From contig CM068830.1 in the NCBI GenBank assembly GCA_028554795.2, positions 47,816,227-47,880,226 on the forward strand: a DNA stretch of 64,000 nucleotides. The letters are read 5' to 3'. The notes beneath the pieces were generated by a model. That model saw only the letters and a program-made list of their open reading frames with translations. It was not told the origin of the DNA and made no database searches. The position numbers and the translations under genes were made by a program. This DNA comes from Sinohyriopsis cumingii. Its lineage: Eukaryota > Mollusca > Bivalvia > Unionida > Unionidae. Shown piece by piece: positions 49,447 to 61,928 of this stretch. Position 1 is the stretch's first letter. Every line of letters begins with the position of its first letter.

Positions 49447-50392
49447 GTAAGACCTAAGAGTTATTGTTGTCTATCTTCAAATCTTAGCAGTTGTTGTAGA
49501 ATTGTATGTTAGCGTTAACCATAAATTGCACTATAGTCGAATATGGTCCAGTGTGAAAGACATTGGAATAAAGTAAAGGAATATTGATGCTAACAATATC
49601 AGTGTCACCGTGGCTGAATTATCAGTACAACTGTAAATGTTTCACTTTCCATCGCACCATCTTCTGCAGTTTATCATTGTTTTCTCTACTTCATACTGAG
49701 AGTATCACTGCATCTTTTCGTTTATCTACCGTTGTCTATTTTGCTTTCTTCTTTCATTTATTCTCCAGCTCCTCTTATGTAAATGCAATGAGTCTCCCAG
49801 CTCTTAAATTTTTGTCTCTCATAGTACCTCCATCTTTTCATTTACTGTTCGATTTCCTTTAGTCTTGTTATCTCTCCTGATCTGCTTTCCAAGTGATTTC
49901 CCTTTTTTATCTTTCCCGCAGAGATTGTATTCACTCCATCTCTGCTTGGTATCTTTCACTTTCACATTTTAAAGTTCTTTTCTTCCCATTGACCTCTTCC
50001 ATTTCTGTAACTCTTGTTTTCTAGCTGTTCATATTTCTCTTCACTTTATGCGCCTATCTATTAATCACCATTTCCTCTTTCTTCTGGAGAAATTCTGTTA
50101 CAGCTGCTCTTATATTCTTTCTTTTTCGTATTAGTCTCTTTACAGTGTTTCATGCAATCGCCTTATTTTAAATCATATTTATTCTTCCAAAGACAGACCC
50201 ATTCTCCATTGTCTCTCCTCTCCTTCTATTCTGTGGTTTTGTATATCTATTCTCTTTTTCGTGCCTTATTTCTTCTTTCTCTTGTACTACCCATCTATTT
50301 TGTCTAAGTTGTTTCTTCTTCCACCATGAATATGTTTTACTCCTTTTCACTCTGTTTTATGATGGAACCAGTTCAAATTGTTTTTACTATAG
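49447..50392. other. Intron 14, no gene seen
   Basis: Pyrimidine-rich on the plus strand (TTTC and CTCT words) and without coding remnants. Confidence 0.6.
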
Positions 50393-50561
50393 AAAACTGA
50401 GGATTTCCTGAGGCAGTGCAAAACATGTCCTTTTCCCTACCTTATTCCGGACAAGGATATCTTACTAAGACCGGGAGGTCAGCTTGTGTATTCATTGGCT
50501 GTCCACAAAGGCGAAATTCATACGATGGATGTCACAGCTGATGGACAAATTGCTGTAACGG
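50393..50561 (+). CDS. NWD-like protein, exon 15 (first WD-repeat segment)
   Basis: Residues 864-919. CKTCPFPYLIPDKDILLRPG is followed by LVYSLAVHKGEIHTMDVTAD and GQIAVT. The H-x-G-x-I-x-x-M-D-V-T-x-D-G pattern is the outer-strand loop of a WD blade, and P-G-G (residues 892-894 area) is the usual lead into the first blade. The acceptor is ACTATAG|AAAAC and the donor is ACGG|GTAATT. Confidence 0.95.
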
Positions 50562-50843
50562 GTAATTCAGCCTTTCTACTTCCTATTTTCTTGAATTCAG
50601 ATAATGCACTCCCATCCCGAGGAAATTTCATTTGTCTAGGATCCTACTCCACATTTAAAATTCAGCAAAAGACAATCTAACATGTAATGTGATTAAAGGA
50701 TTATTCCTGATGAAATATATGTTTTGGTATAGCTATATTTGTGAGTGGATGTTATAGTGTTAATCATTCCATCAAAACTTATGTTTATCCTTATATTTTA
50801 ATGTACCTGGAGTCGTCTCAAATATCAGAAAATTTGTTCTGTT

Positions 50844-50963
50844 AAGTTACTTATTTGACATAAATTGGATTATAAAATGGCCGAGTTACTTATTTGACAT
50901 AAATTGGATTATAAAACGGACGAGTGACTTATTTGACATAAATTGGATTATAAAATGGCCGAG
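50844..50963 (+). repeat. Three tandem copies of a 39-bp repeat
   Basis: TTACTTATTTGACATAAATT words recur at a 39-bp spacing three times, with single substitutions. Confidence 0.9.
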
Positions 50964-51505
50964 AGCTTAATATTTATAAAACCTATTTTATGTATGTTTG
51001 ATTTCTTTCCGTAAAATGCGATTGAATTCAAGAATATTGTTCAAAGTATGATATATAGGCAGATCACACGTAACCTTTGAATGGATTTATGGTTTTGTTA
51101 TAAGAAAAAGTCTACAAAAATTTCTCGTAAGAGGAAGATATTTAAAAACCATTTGATTTGTTGTATTATGGAGCCTTTTCAAACAAATAATTTTCAGTTA
51201 CTATTTTTATAAATATGATTATTGCTACTGTTGTTTACTTTTCATCCACTTTCTTCTGCCTTTGAACATCTACTTCTCCTCATTTTCTTTTTCTCGTTTG
51301 CTTTTACTCTTCATCTGAAGAAATACCAAACAATCTGAAATATCTGGGTTTTTCATTGAAACTCTGTTAGTTGGCTGTAGCGTCCATCACCTTGTTTATC
51401 TAGCATTGTCAAATTTGTTTTATGATCTATTGTTTGAAAAATATTCCCAGAAATCAAAATAATAAGCATCTTCCAAAACACAATTCCAGAAGTATCACAT
51501 TCATG
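50964..51505. other. Intron 15 stretch, no gene seen
   Basis: AT-rich sequence before the compound microsatellite. Confidence 0.6.
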
Positions 51506-51775
<270 letters not shown>

Positions 51776-51781
51776 TGTCAG

Positions 51782-51940
51782 CTGGAGAGGATGAAACTGT
51801 ATGTCTTTGGGACACGGTGCATGGGAGATATATCCTGAAGTTTGAATGCATAGGTGTTGCGAGTGCCCGCTTCTGTGCTGGGGATAAATATTTGGTCTGT
51901 GAGGAGAAGAAATTGTTCCCCATTCGAGAAGTCCAAACAG
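51782..51940 (+). CDS. NWD-like protein, exon 16 (WD repeat)
   Basis: Residues 920-972. [20 protein letters not shown] is a clear WD blade: G-x-D-x-T-V-x-L-W-D. It then has [14 protein letters not shown] and FPIREVQT. The acceptor TTGTCAG|CTGG follows the (ATT)n tract, and the donor is AACAG|GTATTA. This is the clearest WD motif of the window. Confidence 0.96.
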
Positions 51941-52264
51941 GTATTATGGGCCTTGTATTGGAATATCATAATTCTAAGTGAAATCATTAAAGAGTACAGT
52001 GCAATTTGTCGTAATATAATGGCTATGAACGATATGAATTTGATATAATATATCAACATCGTACAGAAGGATAGTTGTCAATCTCAGAAACTTCAACTGT
52101 TGAAAATCTTGTATTACACAATCTAAAATGTATGGGATGGTGGACAGGTGGACCATAACTGAAATCGCTCACTCACCCAACACTCATGTACCTCTAGCTG
52201 GACTGACTGACAGGTGAACTGCATATATGATACATTAAAGCATAAGAAGAACTAATAGAGAGGT
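51941..52264. other. Intron 16, 5' part, no gene seen
   Basis: AT-rich, short, before the Ngaro-like element. Confidence 0.55.
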
Positions 52265-53525
52265 AGTCTCAAACTCTTTAATCAACTATTTAGCATTATA
52301 AAACAGTACATAAGTATACATATTTGGCATTCCTTGGGTCTCACCCTCCGCTGCATGAGGTTGGTTATGGTAAGATGGTAGAGAAGCATGCAGTAACTAT
52401 GAGGCGGAATCGCAAGTCTAACTGATGTCAGGGCCAAATGGCCAACATGCCCTGTCCTTGAGGCAGAATTGCCAGTATGACTGATGTCCAGGCAGAATTG
52501 CCGATGTTTTGAGGCGGACTCGCCAGTATGACTGACTGACATACCTGTTAGGGCAGAATTGCTGCTGTACTTAGGCAAAGTCGCAACAAATTGTTATGTC
52601 TGTAAGTCGAATGGATTGGGGACAGAATGCCCAAACGACGCTGCATGCCGAGAATGTAAGTGTAGTAGTATGCAGTAGTATGAAGTGGAGAGCCCAAATG
52701 AACGGATATACATGGTCAAAAAGTACCTGGAGTTCTATTAAAATAAGAATGAAAATCACAATCAATATAAGCAATTATGTATATAAAAATGAATCATTAC
52801 CATATTAAGAATTATACGACTGTGAATCATCATAAATGAATAATACTGCAAGAACCAGTGCCAAGTTATCACTGTTCCGGGGTCCATGCCTGCACACAAT
52901 GTTATGGTGATACCAAGACTAAATCACATTGTATCTAGATTGGAGTTGTAAACAAGTCTGTGATGCAAGAATATGTAAGAAAGTCATATATGACGAAACT
53001 AAGACAACTGTAAACATGTACGTTCTGCACTGCAATGTTCACGGCTTGTTCCCCGTTTGGGGTTGATGCATAAATAAAGTTTTCACAAACCGCCACAAAA
53101 TCTACTCCACAGACACGCGTACATTCAAGTAGTTCAATAATGAAGTCAGATGCATATAACAGATTGCAGTGCACATTCAGTAAACTGACTGAACTAGAAA
53201 CCTTCTAGATACACCAAACAACATTATGTAAACACGATGCTAAAAACGCATCCCCATGCCAATGAGTCTGATGATCATGTTCCACAGAACACATTGAACA
53301 CACTATCGGTGCGAAACACACCTCACTGAGCGACTGAATCGAATGATCACACTGGGTAGAAAACTGAAAACTCCAACGCGCAATGAAATACTTAGTACAA
53401 TACACAGAATATGCTTACTCCCTTCTCAGAAATAGCTCCATGTAGAGAAGCTGAATGATCACCTCCGAAAGAATACACTGCCACACACGAACTAGCCTAG
53501 ATTAGAACACACATACAGATGTACT

Positions 53526-54650
53526 CTATCCCAGAGAAACGTGTAGTTGAAACTGCTCATACGGCGTTACTCGATGAATGGGTAGATCCACACATGGCCT
53601 GCTGTGCACGCAGATGGCATCATTCGAGGTCTTGATATAACGTAAGTAAGTGCAACGGCCTAGCGTTTTAACAAGGTGGTCCTCGATCCCAGCACTGTAG
53701 TGGCAGCCCCTATCCGAAAGGAGTGCCCATTGAATTTGACTTGTGGATACCCTAGAACGTGCTAAAAAGTGGATTAATACCATTTGTAGTAAATAGCGGG
53801 TCCGAAGGTCTGAGACAACCCACCCTGCTGCGGAGCGCTAGTTACTCGTGCATAGCCCTTAAGGGGCAAGTACAGTTAGGCACTGCAAATAGTCTGATCT
53901 GCACACCATACCGGAATGGATCGGCCTTTGACGATCTCAACATTTAAGTCCAATTAGAATATCTGCAGCAATAATAAAGTCACTGATATGCAAGTACTCC
54001 ATAACCATAGTTGACATCACCGTAAAAACGCCACAACGTAAGAAGGCAAAGAAAACTAATGAAGATGCAGCAAGCAGCATACCATCCACCCAGGGACTAA
54101 ATAAACATTTCTGAAGCAAGGTGCACATGCGCGCCAATATATCAAAAGTGATGGGTAATCTTGCGTTAAGCCCATTATTCTGCAATTTCTTCACGACCCG
54201 CAATACCATTTGCAATCTTGGACACTACGAATACGAATAGTCATCAAGGGGGTGATGTATGCCACGTTTGACACATAAATACTTCACACCACACAAATAC
54301 AGCTTGATATATGCATATCGAATTCCAATACTCTTGAAGCAATATGCCACAAAAGCAACAAGTGCATCCTCATCAATTGGTCCTGAAGGTTGATTACACC
54401 TATTATCCCAGCTACCCAACATGACCAAAAAATAACTGAAGGTTTTCCAACCCGATAAATAGACCGTTTGCACCCGTAGGCTATGTGCTGCTTGTAGTAA
54501 CCTGTACACAGTTTTGTTTAGTAGAGTATCAGTTCCTCTAAGACTGGGCATGAATGAGCAGTTTTTTTCTGCAGTTGGAGCCAGATGCCAGAATGTTTCC
54601 ATCTGAAAACGAGAGAGCATCTGCAATGAGGTTATCTTTCCCTGGGACAT
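53526..54650 (-). pseudogene. Ngaro-like tyrosine recombinase
   Basis: Three frames. The first has LQAAHSLRVQTVYLSGWKTF, the core-binding domain. The second has ARLPITFDILARM and FFAFLRCGVF (F-F-x-F-L-R-x-G/C-E; the Arg is kept, the usual Glu is Val). The last has GIEDHLVKTLGRCTYLRYIK (G-I-x-x-x-x-I-K-x-L-G-R-W-x-S-x-x-Y-x-x-Y-I). The final Tyr is kept and the Trp after GR is Cys. The enzyme is dead by its frame breaks. Confidence 0.78.
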
Positions 54651-55210
54651 ATTCCGCTAGAATTTCACAACAATATAGTGCTAATATCCAAGTTAAACGC
54701 CTGAGCAATTTCATTATCATGGGAGACCGACGCTTCATAATTATCTCGACTGTACTGATATTGTCACAATGGAACAAAACTCGTTTTCTCTGTCACATAT
54801 GGCCCCATATATGGGTTGCAACTACAATGGGGTTAAATTTCCAGGAGGGCCATAGACAACTTGTCTGTGCCTAATACATCCTAATTATCCGGCCACGATC
54901 CTTGGAACTATATGCCTAGGAAAAACCCGCCAAATCCAAGACTTGATGCTGCATCAGTAAAGAGCTCAAAATATGTAGCAACAGTAATATTAGAATCCAA
55001 GAAAAAAGAAAATCCGTTCCATTGAGCCATAAAGACACTCCACATCTTTAGATACAGTCTACATTCGCTATTAAATTTGCATGATGATTCAATTCGGTGG
55101 TGCCTGTTGACAAGGATATTAGATATGATGTGAAAGACCGACCAGGGGCGATCACTGGACACGCATAATGTAAGTGGCCCAACAGACTCAGCAATTCCCT
55201 CTTCGTACAA
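54538..55210 (-). pseudogene. Ngaro-like RNase H region
   Basis: FELFTDAASSLGFGGFF in the first frame is the catalytic T-D-A-S start. The second frame has FHCDNISTVEIIMKRRSP (C-D-N) and AEYVPGKDNLIADALSFSDG (P-G-x-x-N-x-x-A-D-x-L-S). Together these are the standard landmarks of the RNase H of YR retroelements. Confidence 0.75.
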
Positions 55211-55964
55211 GATTTCCTTTGCTGGAACGTTTTTAGCAGTGGAGCTAATCTGCTGAGCTTAACTTGTGGCAATCTATATTCCATTTTCTCTGAGTCTAGA
55301 ATTATACCCAAGTATTCCATGACTGGTGACGGTCCTAAAGTCTTGTGGGGAACAACTGGAATAGAAAATGTATTGAAAATCAATCTGATTAATGCCACTG
55401 TTCTTTCAGCTGGAAAACCAGACTCATCAATGGACAAAACTCATCCAGTAAATGCAAAACGTATGCTATACCATAATTATGTTGAGCTATCCACGAAATG
55501 CTCTGGATAGTGTATCGAAAATCTTAGGACTACTTCTACTACCAAGCACTAACTTTGTGTATAAATAATATTGTTTCCGCCACTTGATACCATACAGAGG
55601 CCACAATGTTAGGAGTTTGGGAATTAGCTTGAATGCATCGGTAATTTTCGTCTTACACATATTAGCACCCATTCCTAACTGCACCAGAATGTGAATAGCA
55701 TCATCTATTTTTACGTACGAGTGAGAAAAAAACATCTATGCTGATTAAGGCATTGACACTTTCATGCTCAAGTGAACAGTGAGGTGCCGACAGATCTACT
55801 ATAAGTCTGTACTTGCCAGAATATTTGTTTTGTACTACGCACAGGGTGCTAATCCGGAATACAGGAAATGGTGGACTTTCAAAAGGGCCTATGAGGTAAT
55901 TATTGGAGAGCTCGTACTCAAGTAATACGTCAACCACATCAGTTTGCGATGACGCTGATATCAA
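55048..55964 (-). pseudogene. Ngaro-like reverse transcriptase
   Basis: Fragmented frames contain NKYSGKYRLIVDLSAPH (R-L-I-x-D-L-S), ANMCKTKITDAFKLIP (x-D-A-F-R/K-L), KLVLGSRSSPKIFDTLSRAF (R-S-S/A-P-x-I-F) and MEYLGIILDSEKMEYRLP with a following CTKRELLSLLGHLHYACPV. The last is the thumb and connection block typical of this group. The catalytic D-D box between them was not found in an open frame. Confidence 0.75.
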
Positions 55965-56144
55965 ATTATTACACTCGAATGAATAAGAAGGCTGATGAGA
56001 AAGTTATCTATGAAAACCATAGCAGAGACCATTTATAAGATAATCCACAAATTCTTTATCAGGATGGTGTTGTAATTCTTCTTGCAATCTAGTGATGTTG
56101 ATTGGTGTGGTTGCCTGAAATGTTACCGCTATATCCTGATTTAG

Positions 56145-57458
56145 TCATTGAGGTTTTGTAGGTGGCAGTACCTGCTTAGTCCTCAGGTCGCACTTGAGCT
56201 GTGAACTAGTTTTTTTGCCAGTCAAGCACACGTGAGCATTACTACAATTTGCTCGGAAACAGCCATTTGTTCCATTGAAATTATTACATATTTCTTTCAC
56301 TAAGTGTAATATCCTTCTCCGACCTTGTCTATCTACTGTAATCTGTCTATTCACTGATGGGCCATGTCTTGGTTGACTAATTGTTCTCTGCGGAGCAAGG
56401 CGAAAGAAGTCTGAATCATGAGCAAAACTCCGACAATGCTAGCATGGAACAACCTTGTAAGCAGAAAAGACATACGCTTGTAGCTTGGGATCAGTTCTAC
56501 TCCAAACTACTTTTATGTTCATGGAGCTGCAGTAAATGGCTGCTTTTCGCACAGATTCTTCATGGTACTCATACAAAGCTGGGATTCCTTTTGTTAGAGA
56601 TGCATTTTTATCATCTCTTTTTTTTATAGAGATCCAATTCTTGAGTTCTGGAAGCGAAGGCATCGCATATGATCGCCTTGTACCAACTAAACGTCAATAT
56701 GAGCTCGCTAATAGTCAAGTTCTTGGAAAGCACTATGATCGAAGACTTGTGTAAAGTTTTAAATTTGACCCAGAACCTGTCCCACCAACTTAATGTCCCA
56801 CTGACCTGACTGAATATATACTTGCTCTTCAAATTCATGTGGCCTTAGAATGAATTAAAGACAAATTTACGTATTTACCTGCAAAAATCTCCTTCGCATT
56901 TGTAAACTGATGGGGTCAATTGGGAAGGGTTGAGATAGGCACGCCATGCTCAGAAAAATTTGTGACAGCCGGAGCGTTACCAGACCTAGTTTCCGTGGCC
57001 AACATCGCTGTTGCGAGGGTATGCGACTGTGTCTCATTACAATGATATCCCTTATGGTTGGTCATATTTAACTGGGATTGCATTTTTATCACTGCTGCTT
57101 GGAGAGATGATACTGCTTCCAATAGAACGGTATCCATCAAATGAACCTGGTGTATTTGTTGTTGTGGTTGATTATTCTCTCTGGTTCTAGGATCACCACC
57201 TTGTTATGGTTGATTATTTTCTCTGGTGCTAGGAGTCCCACCTATCGTGGACGTAGAACAAGGTATTCCTATTGCTCGCGGCTGCGCACTATGTTGACTG
57301 GTTCTCGATGCTGAGCGCATGGATGAATGCAAGGGATTAGCTGCATCGGTAGATTTCCGCAGGCTCGCCGCTGGCTGGCTGGCAGAAATACTGAGCCCAG
57401 TCTCGTCCAGATAAGTGGGCGAGTCTGTGGGAACTGACTTCATCCCGAGCTGCTGCAA
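56145..57458 (-). pseudogene. Ngaro-like gag remnant
   Basis: Several frames. The first contains Ser/Thr/Pro/Gln-rich low-complexity sequence (57458-57204), the next VLLEAVSSLQAAVIKMQSQL, a short coiled helix. The last (56354-56145) contains CNNFNGTNGCFRANCSNAHVC, the C-x-F-N-x-G-x-C pattern with a C-x-x-x-x-H that ends the gag of Ngaro-like elements. Confidence 0.62.
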
Positions 57459-57530
57459 ACCCTACCTTCCGGGGGAGTCATAATCCAGGGACCTAACGGC
57501 TCGTATTAGGCCGCCATCTTGAATTAGCTT

Positions 57531-58758
57531 CAAATTTTCCTCGTAAGTCTGTACAAGCTGAATCGTCTTTTAAGAAGCCGGCACAATAATGTTCATTTCA
57601 CGTATTTTTTAAGAAGTTTGCCCACCGACCAATTTTTTTGGTGACTGAGCATCCCAGTGTTGTCTGATTGTTGCCGCTCTACGACCGTGGTACCCACGAG
57701 AAGACGAAAGCTGGTGCAATTTATCCATGATATGCAAGAAGTCAGCAATTGCTCGCAGAACAATGGGGTGATATACATGAAACAAAACACAATGTTTTTA
57801 AAGTCGGCAATTGCCCAGCGGAATAAAAGGGTTGTGAAGCAGACTGTGCTTCACGACAACCATTTAGAAGAACCAGGTAACTTGTAAATTGTCGTTGTAA
57901 TGTAAAGCAGATGAATCCAAATATTAGCGTCACGCCTCGAAATTCAAAACTATATCAACATATATCCAGTTTAGACTATAAATGAGTCGTGACAGACTTT
58001 CAAGTTCCAATAGCAAACAACACAGAATAGAATATAATACGAAAACAAAAACAGACCACTTTCGATGATGATCACTTGTAAAGTGAATGACTGCTGTCAG
58101 CTACCTCATTGGCTGATCGATAATCCAACTTAGTGTGCGTGTCCAATGAACTGACCTTGAACTGACCCACATCACGGGCCCTGGCTGGACTCCATTCTTT
58201 GTGTAAACATCATTTAATTACATTAAACACCTAAATAAGCACGACATGATAACATGTATTTTTATACAAAACAAAGTTGTCAGTTTCAACTAAAAACAGT
58301 ACTCAACTAAAAACCAGCACTCGAGTAATGAAAAATCAAGTAAATGTTTAAAGAGGCACCTCATGTTTTTTCTCTAGATTTTCTTTCCTCCTTTACATGC
58401 TATTGAATTCCCACCCCTTTCATGTACTAACAAATATCATAATCCATACTCTCAGAAGTTGTAGAATGCCAGTACTCTTTGTACTTTGTGCATATCCTAG
58501 TTTTTGTTCTCGAAGAATTTACGCAATAACATCATGGTTTGGATTCTAATCAAAAGCAGCTTTCTTGGAAGTATAAACTTAAACCCTGATGCAAAAATCA
58601 TCCAATGGCAACTATATCATAAACATGTTATATTCAGAATTTCACAGAAAATGAGTATGTTCAATAGTTGAAGATACTGTAATTCTTTTTATTGAAGATA
58701 AAACTTTTAGTAACAAAACCCCTTACTTTCACACCTTTTGCATTAAACATTTCTTCAG
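57531..58758. other. Intron 16, 3' part, with an unassigned open frame
   Basis: The plus-strand frame 57657-57887 (76 codons) has no family motif I know and sits at the Ngaro-like edge. It ends in EEPG before a possible GTAACT donor, so an unannotated exon is possible but not shown. The rest is AT-rich. Confidence 0.35.
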
Positions 58759-58938
58759 GATTAACGAAGGCAAGCATACGGTTCCAAGAGCTTAGTCCAT
58801 GGACTCTTGTTGGTACACAGAAAGGACAACTTGTCTCATTTGCAGGAAATTCAGTTTCTATATTCGATCTGATAGATGGTTCGACAATATCTACAATACA
58901 AAGCCAGGACAAATTTAAAAACCCTGCACAAGTGACAG
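58759..58938 (+). CDS. NWD-like protein, exon 17 (WD repeat)
   Basis: Residues 973-1032. LTKASIRFQELSPWTLVGTQ, then GQLVSFAGNSVSIFDLIDGS, then TISTIQSQDKFKNPAQVT. V-S-I-F-D-L-x-D-G-x-T-I-x-T-I is a WD blade in which the Trp is replaced by Phe. The acceptor is CTTCAG|GATTA and the donor is GACAG|GTATGG. Confidence 0.9.
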
Positions 58939-60063
58939 GTATGGGTTGATGGCTATGTTAATGCATATAGTTATATATAGATATACACAATTTTGTCCCC
59001 ACATTATAATCCCAATATCATCACGGAGTACACCGATTGAGGCACATAGCTATTATTCTTTTAAATCAAAATCATTGCGTATCAGGTTGTGATCTGCTGA
59101 CATTATCATAAAAAGTAATCTTCATATATTTTGTTGAAGAAGGAAATTCATCTCAAAATAACTCCAGAGTCATCTTTTTAAGGGGTTTCCTTCACAAAAT
59201 AATCTTTCATTTATTTAATAGCATAACAAATATTTTTGTCTCACCAAGCAAAGAATAATTAAAGAGATTTTGGTAAAATTGTGTATGAAAGTCAAGTAAA
59301 AAAGGATTAATTTGAAAGAGATTCTGAACCATCGGGCATATATTTTAAGAAGTTAATGAGTCAGTATGATTTCTAGTATGTCGCTTGTACTCCAGTATAT
59401 CACGATGTAAACAAACTGGCGACAAAGTCAGCGGTATACAAGCAACTGTACTCTGCTCTTGCATAATAAAATCAAAGGGCTTGCAAAGCCAATTGTAGTG
59501 CATTTGGCTGGCAAAGCTAATTGTAGTGCATTTGTGCTCACTATACCAGTGTTACTATCAGAGGCTTTGTGTCCAACACAAATCCCGTGGATTACTGCTT
59601 TCATCATAACATGAATGTCTAAAACAACACAGTTAATGCTCGTGTTAATATTTTTCGTCTTTGATTTCTTGATTGCGAAATTGTTTCGACAACAATTGAA
59701 ATTTCAGTTCTGTTAGATTATGTCACTGCAGCATACTGTTACTTGAGTTCTCCACTTGATTTTCAAGCATGTTCTTATGCTATACACTTTGTTATTCTTT
59801 TCAAACGAGGTACAAGTATTAAACACGTATAGAGAGCATGTCAATACTAGAATGGCATATGTTTTGTACCCCTTATGGAGACCTTGCCCAGCGTAGAAGC
59901 GTAGGGTAACTGTCAGTTCCTTGCTCTATTTTTCCATCATATTTGCTAGGTTATTTTTGTAGGATGCTCTTAATAACAAACATCTGTTTTATTTTTATTT
60001 TTATTTGCTATAAGTTGTTTACTACCATTACCAATGATGACAGAGTTAAACTATGTTTTTTAG
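58939..60063. other. Intron 17, no gene seen
   Basis: A 28-bp tandem duplication (GCCAATTGTAGTGCATTT) lies near 59488-59532. Nothing else recognised. Confidence 0.6.
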
Positions 60064-60141
60064 GCACATATGGCTTGAAACCTACACAGCTGAATAAAGT
60101 AATTTTTATTGACAATGAAACACTACCAAAATTGATCACAG
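60064..60141 (+). CDS. NWD-like protein, exon 18
   Basis: Residues 1033-1058. TYGLKPTQLNKVIFIDNETL then PKLIT, an irregular blade between WD segments. The acceptor is TTTTTAG|GCACA and the donor is CACAG|GTAGGA. It is only 78 bp and was placed by phase and by the conserved exon size pattern. Confidence 0.82.
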
Positions 60142-60447
60142 GTAGGATTCAGTCTTGAAATACTGATCAAAACAATGGATTACCTGTGTTTTTTAAACAT
60201 GAAAATATGCACAACGTTCACGTGGCTTCAAAAAACGGGTTGGTTAGAAAAAAAAACTTATTATTTTAAATAATATGTAATCACTGATTATGAATGATGC
60301 AATATTTTATGTGAGGTTGTTATGTTTCTTAATTTAAAAGTGAAGGTATATATTGTGGTGTTTTATGAGGAGGGAATTATTAGTTTACTTGATACCTGTT
60401 ACAGTTAGAAATGTTTACTAAGAGGAATACACGTTCATTATTTTCAG
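60142..60447. other. Intron 18, no gene seen
   Basis: AT-rich intron of 306 bp. Confidence 0.7.
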
Positions 60448-60544
60448 GTTCAGTGAATTATGCAGCCTGTTCATGCGGGGACAGCTATTCTCACTCATTT
60501 GGTGTGCTTGATGTGAAGAACAAAAAATTCTTGTATACTCATAG
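60448..60544 (+). CDS. NWD-like protein, exon 19 (WD repeat), GC donor
   Basis: Residues 1059-1090. SVNYAACSCGDSYSHSFGVL then DVKNKKFLYTH. F-G-V-L-D-V-x-x-K-x-F-L is a blade with Leu for Trp. The acceptor is TTTCAG|GTTCA. The 3' end has no GT, but CATAG|GCAAGA is a good GC donor, and splicing to the GG of exon 20 makes the Arg and keeps phase. Confidence 0.85.
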
Positions 60545-61041
60545 GCAAGATTCTTTCCCAACCTAATTTTTCGTAACTTTATTAATGCTGAGCACATACC
60601 TATCAAAACTAAGGCATATAATCAACAAAATGTCTTCAACATATGTACAAATTTTGAACTTGGTATTAAAATAAAATTGTTTGATTTACAGTGATATTAC
60701 AGCAATAAAAATGAATTATTATAATTTCAAAGTTAAGTTGTATAGTTTGTATGTGTCATTAATTTTAACACACAAGTCGCATTTTGTTGTGTATCACCAC
60801 TTCTGTTCCCTACTACCGGCTAGAGTATATCTGCAAATGGAATAGGCGAGAACATGTAATCAAACTAAAAATCCTGCGTGTGAGTTTTAGTGCAGCATTT
60901 CAGATCTAAGTCAGTAAAACACTACCTTTGGTTCTTTTTTGAATGTTTAAACTTTCCTTTTTTCAATGTATTAAAAAGTATATTATCAGAAAAGTAAGTA
61001 GCCTGGAAAATAGTAATTTTACTACCTTACCTCAATTGAAG
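60545..61041. other. Intron 19 (GC-AG type), no gene seen
   Basis: AT-rich intron of 497 bp with a GC donor (GCAAGA) and the acceptor TTGAAG. Confidence 0.7.
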
Positions 61042-61205
61042 GGCATTCCCAGTTCGTTATGATAATGAAGGCGATGAAGATTATATCGATATCGATAACA
61101 TTGTCATCACTCCAGATGAAAAGTATTTGATATTCAGCAACGTCTTCGACAATGATATTCATATCATGGACGTTAAATGGAGAAAAGAAATCAAAGTCAT
61201 CGAAG
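61042..61205 (+). CDS. NWD-like protein, exon 20 (WD repeat)
   Basis: Residues 1091-1145. AFPVRYDNEGDEDYIDIDNI, then VITPDEKYLIFSNVFDNDIH, then IMDVKWRKEIKVIE. I-T-P-D-E-K-Y-L-I is the inner strand of a WD blade and D-N-D-I-H-I-M-D-V is its end. The acidic insert (GDEDYIDID) is unusual. The acceptor is TTGAAG|GGCAT and the donor is CGAAG|GTATGC. Confidence 0.92.
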
Positions 61206-61657
<452 letters not shown>

Positions 61658-61928
61658 GGAATAAAGAAAACTTTCTACAAGATTTTAAGGTGACTTTGGA
61701 TGGAAAGTTCCTGTTTTGCTTTGACTCATCAGTCTTGAAAATCTATGATTTGAATACATACAAGCAAACAGAATGTCTTGAGCATCCTGTAAATACAACG
61801 GCTGTCTGCAGTCCCGATCTTAAGACAGTGGTGACCATAGCAGAAGATGGCAATCTGCGGGTATGGAACAGAAACAGAGTAGAACATGAGACACAATCAA
61901 ACCCAAAAGCACTGGCAGACAAAATAAC
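61658..61928 (+). CDS. NWD-like protein, exon 21 (WD repeats)
   Basis: Residues 1146-1235. ENFLQDFKVTLDGKFLFCFD, SSVLKIYDLNTYKQTECLEH, then VCSPDLKTVVTIAEDGNLRV and WNRNRVEHE. Two blades are seen: S-V-L-K-I-Y-D-L and E-D-G-N-L-R-V-W-N. The acceptor is TGAACAG|GGAAT and the donor is AATAAC|GTGAGT. Confidence 0.95.

Larger units (their letters stand above)
52265..57530 (-). mobile_element. Ngaro-like tyrosine-recombinase retroelement, degenerate, antisense
   Basis: In minus-strand order there are gag (57458-56145), RT (55964-55048), RNase H (55210-54538) and a tyrosine recombinase (54650-53526), then about 1.2 kb of non-coding sequence with short repeats of GAATTGCC words (52380-52570). The domain order and RT type suit the Ngaro or DIRS superfamily rather than LTR elements. 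The limits are approximate because terminal repeats were not identified. Frameshifts and stops occur in all parts. Confidence 0.78.

Noticed and set aside
57657..57887. Plus-strand frame as a WD exon
   Set aside because: No WD or family motif and no matching phase to exons 16 and 17, which already join in phase.
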